The notes under the pieces: model-generated | Database searches by the model: none | What the model was told of the DNA's origin: nothing | What the model saw: the letters and a program-made list of their open reading frames with translations, nothing else | Translations under genes and position numbers: made by a program | Shown: positions 55,432 through 64,000 of the stretch, one piece after another | How the letters are laid out: every line of letters begins with the position of its first letter | Numbering within the stretch: the first letter of the stretch is position 1 | Assembly (NCBI GenBank): GCA_907163375.1 | Contig: CAJQUW010003055.1 | Coordinates: 304,804 to 368,803 of the forward strand | Length of the DNA: 64,000 nt | Origin: Prostheceraeus crozeri | Lineage: Eukaryota > Platyhelminthes > Polycladida > Euryleptidae | Reading direction: 5' to 3'

Positions 55432-55855
55432 CATTAAGTGACATGCCACGCGTGATTCACGCGTAATTACGGAACACCCTACACATCCGTGGTTAAGGAC
55501 ATTCTATTCTTCTACCCGCGTACATACGCGCTGCACTAGGAGTCAGAAATCACGTGATCTGATGCCGGCAAAACATGGGGAATTGTTATGAATACGCGCG
55601 GGCGAGCGTTTATAGTTTGCGCGTCGTCTACGGTTGTCTGTTCTGTGCTGCCGCTTGAACCACAGATGAACCGCTAAGCATGTTCTGTCTTCCCTGAGCA
55701 TGAAATTGAGGTCCTATCACATTGTTTAGCCTCTGATACATGCAGACACATGAGACGCAAAGTCTATGCCAACTATACTAACTTATAAAACAGATATTGC
55801 AGCAATATCCCGCATAGCCACGGATGTTTAGGGTCATGTGTAATTACGCGTGAAT
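55432..55855 (-). mobile_element. MITE family copy h (inverted, right terminus lost)
   Basis: Starts cattaagtgacatgccacgc and contains the full series of family words (acatccgtgg, gtagaagaat complement, ccccatgtttt complement, ccctgagcatgaaattgagg) up to ccacggatgtttagggtcat. The far terminal repeat is absent, as in fragment g. Confidence 0.8.
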
Positions 55856-56759
55856 TACGAGTAATTGAACTGAGAGAATTGAGCTGAGATGAAGTTCGAG
55901 AATGGTGTTGGAGAGCTCACTAGTTCACCGTGGTCAGCTGTTTGTCTAACAAATGACTGTCAATGGTCAGTTGATGGTCAGTTGATATATTTATCCCGTT
56001 TCATCCCCTGCAATCACCTACAACTCGCCTATATGATATCGCTAAGTTTCACATGAGAATTGCAACTGAATATCAGTTTGATTATTCAATCTGTCCTCTT
56101 ATGGAACTCTGGTATTCTGTTATGAAGCTAAAAGTCTCTTCTAGTAAGGAGTTAGGCCTATAATTCGGTTCGGCTCGTCCATGTAAATACATCATCTGGC
56201 ACTTAGTGATCCATCGTGACGCAAGCGTTTCATTTGTCCTTTCACTTAACGAACAGATTTCTTCACAGCCGCTGCTAGCAATTAATAAAGCACGTCACAT
56301 CCAATACGCGCATCAACAGATAGATTGTTGGAGGAGCAGGTCACCTGATATTCGAAGGAACTGAGGCAATGTTGAACAGTGTCAATATTTTATTTTTAGC
56401 AGCAGCAAATGGACATCTTATTGAATCAGCTCTTTCGATGTACAGCATATTCTTGTCGTGAAGAAGTCGTCTCATATTTGGATATAATTGATCCTGCAGT
56501 GTGACTGTAACTAATAGGGCCTACAATGGCAATCTGTTCTTGATTTCATTGAATTATAAATAACAATGTTGAATAATTCATTAGTGAATAACTAAATAAT
56601 TATCTTCCAGAGCAATGAAAATGAAGTAATCCAATCACCTTTGGGAACCAGTTAGATCAATTAAAAAGAACAACGCTGTCAAGAGGTTGAATTGTTTTTT
56701 AATCTTTAGCAAAAAAACTTTAATTTTGAAAATAATTCATGCAGCAAAAGTCTAATAGG
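55856..56759 (+). repeat. 895-bp duplicated unit, copy B (empty insertion site)
   Basis: Matches copy A (50131-51024 plus 55211-55219). At 56746-56759 it reads aaaagtctaatagg without interruption, which is the pre-insertion target of the LTR element. After tctaatagg the two copies part. Confidence 0.9.
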
Positions 56760-56930
56760 AGTAGTAACAAAAGGTCCATAATAAACACAGCGCGCCCCCC
56801 CCCCTCTGGAACGACAGAGGTTGTGGTCTGTCGTGGTGTGCCGGCCAGGTTGGTTCACAACATGTTCGCTGACTCCCCCCCCCTCTGCAACGACAGAGTG
56901 TGAGACTCGAGTGAGTTGGTCCGACCGCCT

Positions 56931-57027
56931 GGTTGACTTGGGCGACCGTCCAGGTTGACGTGGGCGACCGTCTAGGTTGACGTGGGCGACCGTCTAGGTT
57001 GACATGGGCGACCGTCTAGGTTGTCGT
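56931..57027 (+). repeat. 22-bp minisatellite, about 4.4 units
   Basis: Units of ggttgacgtgggcgaccgtc plus ta or ca start at 56931, 56953, 56975, 56997 and 57019. GC-rich compared with its surroundings and preceded by C8-C9 runs followed by tctg. Confidence 0.9.
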
Positions 57028-58570
57028 GGATAGTGAAATGGCTGCCAGATTCGGATTCAGCGTAAAATTCTGCATCTGTGGTGTGATTTCCAGCTCAATC
57101 GGCGAGAAAAACTGTTTCTTCAAAATTTTGGCAGAGTTAAAATGTGGGACGTTTTGGTGTGTAGCGCCCAAACGAAGCATCGGATGAGAAAACGGAGGCC
57201 AGATTCGGAATCTACGTGAAATTTTGGGTTAGGAAGGATGTTTCCAGCGAAATCGGAGATAAAAAATTTTTCGCTGACGTCCCCCCCCCCTCTGGACAGC
57301 TTGCTTCGATTTTAGCTTCCAGTGGACGGATTTTGTCGTGCGATAGCTCGTTTGAAAGCTAAGAGTGAGACAAATTCACTGAAAGAATCGGCTTGTTCCT
57401 ATCTGTCTTCGTTTAGATGTGAGACACCATTTAAGATTTTGGAACATTGGCGAAAAACGACAGAGTTAGAATTTGGGACGTTTTGGGCTGTAGCTTCAAA
57501 ACGAAGCATCGGATGGGAAAACGGATTTCAGATTTGGAATCAGCGTGAAATTCTTTATCTTTATGGTGAGTTTCAAGTCAATCGGAGAGAAAAAATTTTC
57601 AACATTTTTCGAAAAAACGACAGAGTTAGAATTTGGGACGTTTTGGTGTGTAGCGCCCAAACGAAGCATCGGATGAGAAAACGGAGGCCAGATTCGGAAT
57701 CTACGTGAAATTTTGGGTTAGGAAGGATGTTTCCAGCGAAATCGGAGATAAAAAATTTTTCACTGACGTCCCCCCCCCCCTCTGGACAGCTTGCTTCGAT
57801 TTTAGCTTCCAGTGGACGGATTTTGTCGTGCGATAGCTCGTTTGAAAGCTAAGAGTGAGACAAATTCACTGAAACAATCGGCTTGTTCCTATCTGTCTTC
57901 GTTCAAAAGTTAGAGCGGTTACAAGATTTTAGGTCGGAGCTCGCTTACCTGAAAAAATCCTAAGTGTCAGAGTGACTTTGTATGGGTAAAATTTTGAAAA
58001 TTTTCCAAAGTGTGGAATTTCGACCTGGGACCGTCACCGAAACATTTTTCATCAAATTTTGAAATTTCACTGACGTCCCCCCCCTCTGAACAGCTCGCTT
58101 CGATTTTAGCTTCCAGTGGACGGATTTTGTCGTGCGATAGCTCGTTTGAAAGCTAAGAGTGAGACAAATTCAGTGAAAGAATCGGCTTGTTCCTATCTGT
58201 CTTCGTTTAGATGTGAGACACCATTTAAGATTTTGGGACATTGGCGAAAAACGACAGAGTTAGAATTTGGGACGTTTTGGGCTCTAGCTTCAAAACGAAG
58301 CATCGGATTGGAAAACGGATTTCAGATTTGGAATCAGCGTCAGATTCTTTATCTATATGGTGAGTTTCATGTCAATCGGAGAGTTTCAAGTCATCGGCGA
58401 GAAAAATTTTCAACATTTTTCGGAAAAAACGACAGAGTTAGAATTTTTGCGATGGCTGCCTACTGTAGAGCCAAAACGAAGCATCGGATGGGAAAACGGA
58501 GGCCAGATTCGGATTCAGCGTCAAATTCTACATGGAAATGGTGTATTTCCAGCTCAATCGGAGCACTAGA
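57028..58570 (+). repeat. Tandem array of diverged modules with a 794-bp superunit
   Basis: A module containing gacagagttagaatttggga, gtagc, aaacgaagcatcggatg and tttccagctcaatcgg recurs about every 110-180 bp. A head module, ccccctctggacagcttgc followed by a ~130-bp segment, appears near 57290, 57774 and 58078. Superunits starting at 57322 and 58116 give two frames (57322-57708 and 58116-58721) that share MDGFCRAIARLKAKSETNS. I regard these frames as by-products of the repeat, since the same module reads in several frames. Confidence 0.75.
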
Positions 58571-58610
58571 ACCGGAGATAGACGGGATTTTTAGTGTTTG
58601 GATGATGGGT

Positions 58611-58680
58611 ATTACGTCATCAGCTGATCGCCACACACTATATAAGCTGGGAACCAACGGAGACTTGTCATTTAGAGGAG
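58611..58680 (+). promoter_or_regulatory. Candidate core promoter with CRE-like site and TATA box
   Basis: attacgtcat at 58611-58620 contains a tacgtca CRE/ATF-like core, and tatataag at 58639-58646 is a good TATA box 20 bp later. Transcription would start near 58668-58675. No long frame follows directly. Confidence 0.4.
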
Positions 58681-60284
58681 AACGACTGTCAGAGGTAGGT
58701 CGTCTCTCTGAGCTCCGATGATAGCTTCGGACATTCCAAATTCCAAGTTTCTGTAAGAAACCGACTTAGAAAATTTCATTGCTGATATCAGCTAAGGCGT
58801 CAGACTTAGAGGTTCGCCAGGAGATGGCCTTCGTCTCTAGGCCATAAAAGACTCCAAAACTTTAAAGGCTCGTAACTTTGCTTCTACAAGTCCGTTTGAC
58901 TTGATTCAAAAAAGGTTCGGTCGCTATTGACCTGCCCTAAGTGATGGACTACTTATAAAATTTCATAAGTAGTGCTAAAAAGTTGAAAATTTTAAATTCA
59001 CTAGTTTTGGAGGTTTTCTGGGGTTTTCGACCCTGCTGAAGTCAATGAAAGCATTTTTAATGATGTCTGAGCCAGTCTTCTCATGGTATAAGCGGCTTTT
59101 CACTGAAAGCGAGCAAGACACGGAGAGTTTTGCTGTAATATTCCACTGACAGGGTGTTCCTTCGGGACGGCGGACGATGCCGTAGTGATAAGTGTGGCAA
59201 GGGAATGTGTCATATTTAAGACCGTAACCGCTGGGACAACTCATGTCTCATGTTGGGCATTTGACACAGCTCTCAACGTAGCACTTTGAACGCCAATCGG
59301 TTGAGTCTTAGCTATCTTGTCATGGGTGGCCTCTAAACATCTCCATTGCAAAACGCTGGTGAATCAAGCTCTCTACGGCTTGCTATCAAGCTGATCAAAG
59401 CAACAACTTGGGATGTTTCCTCAAGGTTTTCAAGTATGCGAAGTTCAAATCTGCTATCAGATTTCAAATTCAACTAAGACTAAGGCAGCTTTGAGGGGTT
59501 AGATCCCAGCTACTGTTCACTACCTTTGACTCGGCGTTCCTGTTACCACTTCGGGGCAGTGACAATGATGTCTTCAGCTGTAAAGAGCGGGTATCGGGGA
59601 AGATCTCTCACTTCCCTAGTGATCAGTACAAGGCCTTCGGGCTGTCGACGGGATCGAGTGCCACTCACTACACTCAAATCTATCATTCCTCACTAAGTGT
59701 AAATTACTGACTATACATTTGTCCTGCTATCAGGTTATTTTTGACTTGCTATCTAGTTGAATAGTCCCTTGCTATCAAGAGATTCACTTCTACTCATAAA
59801 GCACATCATCGCTGTAATACCTTCCTTTGCTCGAGCGTTCCTTCGGGACGGCGGGTACTGCCGTAGAGGGATTGTGTTGCACGGGTTGTTCGTCGTTTGT
59901 TAGACCGAAACCTCTGAGCCGTTGCTCATGTTGGGCGTTCGACTTCATACTCAACGTGACGCTTTCTCTCGCCAGGTCAGAGTACTTCAGCCATTCGACA
60001 AAGGTTAGTCTTTATGATATGGAGTAGAGTGAAATGTAATTCATTAGATGTCCCTTCAATGATTGTTCCCATGATAAACGTTGATGAGACAAATGAAATG
60101 ATTCTCATCTTCCCTTTTCAATGATTGAAATCTACTAACACACTACCGTATAATCGGCCACTATGGGGCAAGACATGATAGAGCCTTCAATGCGCTTTGC
60201 CCTGGCAGTCTTTAGACTGGCGAATACTATCATTAAGTTGAATCTGCTATCAGTCAACTTGAACGTTGCGTCGCATTAGAGGGG
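58681..60284 (+). pseudogene. Degraded partial copies of the 203-aa gene and unassigned DNA
   Basis: Segments near 59150-59280 and 59825-59990 share the order gttcc...gggacggcgg...gccgtag...ctcatgttgggc...ctcaacgt with 60775-60905 of the downstream gene. A shorter match (ggcgttcctgttaccacttc) lies near 59532. The block 60156-60270 copies 60627-60740 (atggggcaagacatgatag to cagtcaacttgaacgttgc). None has an open frame of matching length, so they look like decayed tandem copies. Confidence 0.5.
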
Positions 60285-60291
60285 TATATAA
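60285..60291 (+). promoter_or_regulatory. TATA box just upstream of the 203-aa ORF
   Basis: tatataa at 60285-60291 within ggggtatataaacc. The ORF's ATG lies 34 bp downstream, so initiation in ttcatttcaatc would leave almost no 5' leader. Confidence 0.55.
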
Positions 60292-60318
60292 ACCACTGCC
60301 TCTCATTTCATTTCAATC

Positions 60319-60930
60319 ATGCAGACGCCGAACAGTCAAGTCAGCTCTCCTCGCGGACCGCAGTTAAGGCCGCGAAATTTATTTGAGGAGTTTGTCAGGC
60401 TAGAGGAGCAAGACAGAGTTTTTAATAATCTTGCTCGGATTGGCAATCCGATGACAGCAACTGCTGTCAATCCAACGGAATGGCGCTACATTCCACTTTT
60501 TAGCCATGTACCAGTTAGTGTGGAAGTCGACAGTGCTACCAAAGAGAGAGTCAAAGACTCTCTCAGTAGAATTGGTAGGGTGTATGATGACGTTACTCCC
60601 GAGAACGAACCATCGGCTCTCTTAAGGGCCACCATGGGGCAAGACATGATAGAACCTCCTCGCGGTTTGCCCTGGGCAGTCTTCGGACTGGCGAATACTA
60701 TCGTTAAGTTGAATCTGCTATCAGTCAACTTGAACGTTGCAAATGAAGTTCGGTGTAATACTTTCCTTTCGACGGGCGTTCCTGTAAAGGGCGGCGGTGA
60801 AACCCGTAGCTATGTATACCGCAAGGGACATTCGGCAATGGTCAATCTTGTTAAACCTCTCTGCGTCATGTTTGCAAGTGATTGCCTCTGTCTCAACGTA
60901 GTATGCATTCGCGCCAGGGCGACAATTTAG
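60319..60930 (+). CDS. Unrecognised 203-aa protein
   Basis: Starts MQTPNSQVSSPRGPQLRPRN, then an acidic/basic helix (NLFEEFVRLEEQDRVFNNLA), a middle part with EWRYIPLFSHVPVSVEV, the segment MGQDMIEPPRGLPWAVFGLA followed by NTIVKLNLLSVNLNV, and a cysteine-containing end. No signal peptide or known domain is recognised. The ORF lies 34 bp behind a TATA box, and two of its segments are repeated upstream in degraded form, which suggests a real unit that was tandemly duplicated. The end may be wrong: tcaacgtagtatgc near 60894 could be a splice donor. It could be a host gene or cargo of an unknown element. Confidence 0.45.
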   Translation: MQTPNSQVSSPRGPQLRPRNLFEEFVRLEEQDRVFNNLARIGNPMTATAVNPTEWRYIPLFSHVPVSVEVDSATKERVKDSLSRIGRVYDDVTPENEPSALLRATMGQDMIEPPRGLPWAVFGLANTIVKLNLLSVNLNVANEVRCNTFLSTGVPVKGGGETRSYVYRKGHSAMVNLVKPLCVMFASDCLCLNVVCIRARATI

Positions 60931-61229
60931 CCAACTGTCGAAGGTTGCCTAAAACTTTCCATTGCATACGTTATGAGAACCATGAGTTCTACCTGTCTCT
61001 ATCAATGAGACGAATTGATGAATGGAATGAAATGGGAGGACACTCACGCGCCACACGCAACATAACACACTTCTCTCTTTCGTAGTCTAACAAGCTCTTT
61101 ACACATGGATCGCAGTCGATTGCTATCCCTGTATCAGAAGTGTAAGCTATCTTAATTTTATTTGACACTATTTCATCTATTATCATCATCTGTCCATATG
61201 AAATGTTTTAAGATTTACAAGTTAGACTA
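60931..61229. other. 3' flank of the 203-aa ORF
   Basis: No frame of note. AT content rises toward the satellite array. Confidence 0.4.
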
Positions 61230-64000
61230 AGCGTTCTACTATTTGTAAATGAAAGATATAGTTTCAACAGTTTACAGATTGAAAATAAAGTTTCAATAGT
61301 GTGTGTATGTGTGTATGTTAAGAATAAAGTTTTATCTGTTTGTATGTTAGAAATAGAATGAAGTTTCACCAGTTTACAAGTTAAGAATAAAGTTCTATCT
61401 GTTTATATGTTAGAAATAAAATAAAGTTTCAATAGTTTGCAAGTTAAAAATAAAGTTTCAAGAGTTTACAAGTTTTAAAATAAAGTTTAAATAGTGTGCA
61501 AGATAAAAATAAAGTTTGAACAGTTTACAAGCTGAAATAAAGTTTTAATAGTGTACACGTTGGAAATAAAGTTTTAATAGTTTATGTGCTTCAAAATAGA
61601 GTTATAACAGTTTATATGTTAGAAATAAAATGAAGTTTCATCAGTTTACAAGTTAAGAATAAAGTTCTATCTGTTTCTGATAGAAATAAAACAAAGTTTC
61701 AACCCACGTTTGCAAGTTAAAAATAAAGTTTCAAGAGTTTACAAGTTAAAAATAAAGTTTCAACATTTTACAAGTTAAAAATAAAACTTCAAAAGTTTAC
61801 CAGTTAGAAATAAAGTTTCATCAGTTTACAAGTCAAAATAAAGTTTCAACAGATTATAAGTTAAAAGAAAAGTTCCAATAGTATGTGCATTAGAAATAAC
61901 GTTTCAGCTGTTTGTATGTTAGAAATAAGATAAAGTTTCAATTGTGTGTACGTTAGAAATAAAGTTCTATCTGTTTCTATGATAGAAATAAAACAAAGTT
62001 TCAACCGTTAACAAGTTAAAAATAAAGTTTCAAGACTTTACAAGTTAAAACTAATGTTTCAATAGTGTGTGTGTATGTTAAGAGTAAAGTTTTATCTGTT
62101 TGTATGTTAGAAATAGAATGAAGTTTCACCAGTTTACAAGTTAAGAATAAAGTTCTATCTGTTTATATGTTAGAAATAAAATAAAGTTTCAATAGTTTGC
62201 AAGTTAAAAATAAAGTTTCAATAGTTTACAAGTTTTAAAATAAAGTTTAAATAGTGTGCAAGATAAAAAATAAAGTTTTAACAGTTTACAAGCTGAAATA
62301 AAGTTTTAATAGTGTACACGTTGGAAATAAAGTTTTAATAGTTTATGTGCTTCAAAATAGAGTTATAACAGTTTATATGTTAGAAATAAAATGAAGTTTC
62401 ATCAGTTTACAAGTTAAGAATAAAGTTCTATCTGTTTGTCTGATAGAAATAAAACAAAGTTTCAACCGTTTACAAGTTAAAAATAAAGTTTCAACAGTTT
62501 ACAAGTTAAAATTAAAGCTTCAACAATTACAAGTTAAAAATAAAACTTCAAAAGTTTACCAGTTAGAAATAAAGTTTCATCAGTTTACAAGTCAAAATAA
62601 AGTTTCAACAGATTATAAGTTAAAAGAAAAGTTCCAATAGTATGTGCATTAGAAATAACGTTTCAGCTGTTTGTATGTTAGAAATAAGATAAAGTTTCAA
62701 TTGTGTGTACGTTAGAAATAAAGTTCTATCTGTTTCTATGATAGAAATAAAACAAAGTTTCAACCGTTAACAAGTTAAAAATAAAGTTTCAAGAGTTTAC
62801 AAGTTAAAAATAAGGTTTCAAAAGTGTATGTATGTTAAGAATAAAGTTAGATCAGTTTACAAGCTTAAATAAAGTTTTAATAGTGTACACGTTGGAAATA
62901 AAGTTTTAATAGTTTATGTGCTTCAAAATAGAGTTATAACAGTTTATATGTTAGAAATAAAGTTTCAACAGTCTACAAGTTAAAAATAATATTATAACTG
63001 TTTCAAGAGTTTACAAGTTAGAAATTAAGTTTCAATGGTGTATGCGTTAGAAATAAAGTTTTAGCTGTTTATATCAAAATAAAGTTTCAAGAGTTTTACA
63101 AGTTAGAAATAAAATGAAGGTTCACCAGTTTACAAGTTAAGAATGAAGTTTCTATCTGTTTGTATGTTAGAAATAAAACAAAGTTTCAACCGTTAACAAG
63201 TAAAAATAAAGTTTCAATAGTTTGCGAGTTAAGAATGAAGTTTCAATAGTGTGTGTATATTAAGAATAAACTTTTATCTGTTTGTAGGTTTAAATAAAAT
63301 GAAGCTTCACCAGTTTACAAGTTAACAATAAAGTTTATCAGCTTGTATGTTAGAAATAAAATGAGAGTTTCATCAGTTTACAAGTTAACAATAAAGTTTT
63401 TTATCAGCTTGTTGTTTAGAAATAAAAATGAAGTTTCATCAGTTTACAAGGGGGTAGGTAAGAATAAAGTTTTATCTGTTTTACATGTTAGAATAGAAGA
63501 AAAAGTTTCAATAATTTGCAAGTTAATAATAAAGTTGGAAGAGTTTACAAGGTTATAAAATAAAGTTTAGAATAGTGTGGCAATATAGAAAAATAAATTT
63601 GAAACAGTTTTACCAAGCTGAAATAAAGTCTTGGTTAATAGGGTACACGTTGGAAATAAAGTTTTAATAGATTTAGAATGTCTTTCAAAATAGAGTTATA
63701 GACAGTTTATATGTTTGAACAATAAAATTAAGTTTCATCAGTTTACAAGTAAAGAATAAAGTTCATATCGGTTGGCTGATAGAAATAATGCAACAAAGTT
63801 ACAACCTTGTTAACAAGTTAAAAATAAAGTTTCAACAGTTTACAAGTTAAAATAAAGTTTCATCAGTGTGTACGTTAAGAATAAAGTTCTATCTGTTTAT
63901 ATGTTAGAAATAAAATAAAGGTTCACCAGTTTACAGGTTAAGAATAAAGTTTTATCTGCTTGTATGTCAGAATGAAATAAGTTCACAGTTAAAAGTTAAA
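61230..64000 (+). repeat. ~29-bp minisatellite with ~760-bp higher-order repeat
   Basis: The basic unit is close to gttaaaaataaagtttcaac followed by agtttacaa (28-34 bp). Different unit variants follow in the same order in successive blocks: the series around 61311-61700 repeats at 62071-62470 (offset 760), and part of it again near 62850 and 63590. Nearly every unit contains aataaa on the plus strand. The array runs off the window end. Past about 63400 the units contain many extra single bases compared with earlier copies. Confidence 0.95.

Noticed and set aside
57322-58721. Two related frames in the module array as a gene pair
   Set aside because: Their similarity is explained by the 794-bp DNA superunit, and the modules read open in more than one frame.
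61230-64000. CRISPR array
   Set aside because: Unit-to-unit variation is spread over the whole 29-bp unit with no constant repeat plus unique spacer pattern, and the DNA is animal.

Overview
The window is animal nuclear DNA, probably from a marine invertebrate. It has a single-exon rhodopsin-family GPCR, several hAT elements, Tc1/mariner remnants, a spliced P-element/THAP9-type transposon, a Penelope-type GIY-YIG fragment, a non-LTR reverse transcriptase, a Ty3/gypsy-like LTR element and a Polinton/Maverick. Host coding content is very low; most of what can be explained is mobile DNA. I cannot assign a species. Frequent AGGCCTA-type words are a compositional quirk that might help a k-mer classification.

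Layout. 1-10 kb: a 2.8-kb hAT element with a perfect 8-bp target duplication (996-3807), then mostly featureless AT-rich DNA, a tRNA-derived repeat near 8.1 kb and a decayed Tc1-like transposase (9.2-10.1 kb). 10.6-13.1 kb: two inverted copies of a TA-flanked MITE family that recurs at 22.5, 40.0, 41.0, 50.0 and 55.4 kb, then a possible piggyBac-like inverted-repeat element. 14.5-15.2 kb: a second Tc1 relic. 15.8-17.1 kb: an intact-looking GPCR, the best host gene. 19.6-21.8 kb: two more hAT derivatives, each with an 8-bp target duplication and a leftover transposase zinc-finger fragment.

23.8-39.3 kb: a LINE reverse transcriptase on the minus strand is split by a 14.3-kb Polinton (24280-38621). 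The Polinton has ~455-bp near-identical terminal inverted repeats starting AG and ending CT, and a 6-bp target duplication with one mismatch. It carries a packaging ATPase, double-jelly-roll-type major capsid candidate, penton-like minor capsid candidate, adenovirus-type cysteine protease, RVE integrase, the N-terminal part of a protein-primed-type PolB, two glycine-rich PX-like proteins, a parvovirus-VP1-like phospholipase A2 protein and a long coiled-coil protein with a phage-tail-fibre-like head. It is a fossil: the polymerase region is broken, although most other frames are open.

42-50 kb: a 1.3-kb palindrome whose arms each contain a decayed Penelope-type GIY-YIG segment; an internally shortened P-element encoding a THAP domain spliced to the C-terminal half of the transposase; a 358-bp foldback element; and a short inverted repeat pair that brackets the whole area. 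50-56.8 kb: an ~895-bp unit present twice. One copy holds a 4181-bp LTR retrotransposon with identical LTRs and a 5-bp duplication; the other copy preserves the empty site.

56.8-61.1 kb: C-rich runs, a 22-bp minisatellite, a tandem array of ~130-bp modules, then an unrecognised 203-aa ORF with a TATA box just upstream and degraded partial copies of itself 5' of it. 61.2-64 kb: a ~29-bp minisatellite with ~760-bp higher-order periodicity, nearly every unit carrying AATAAA.
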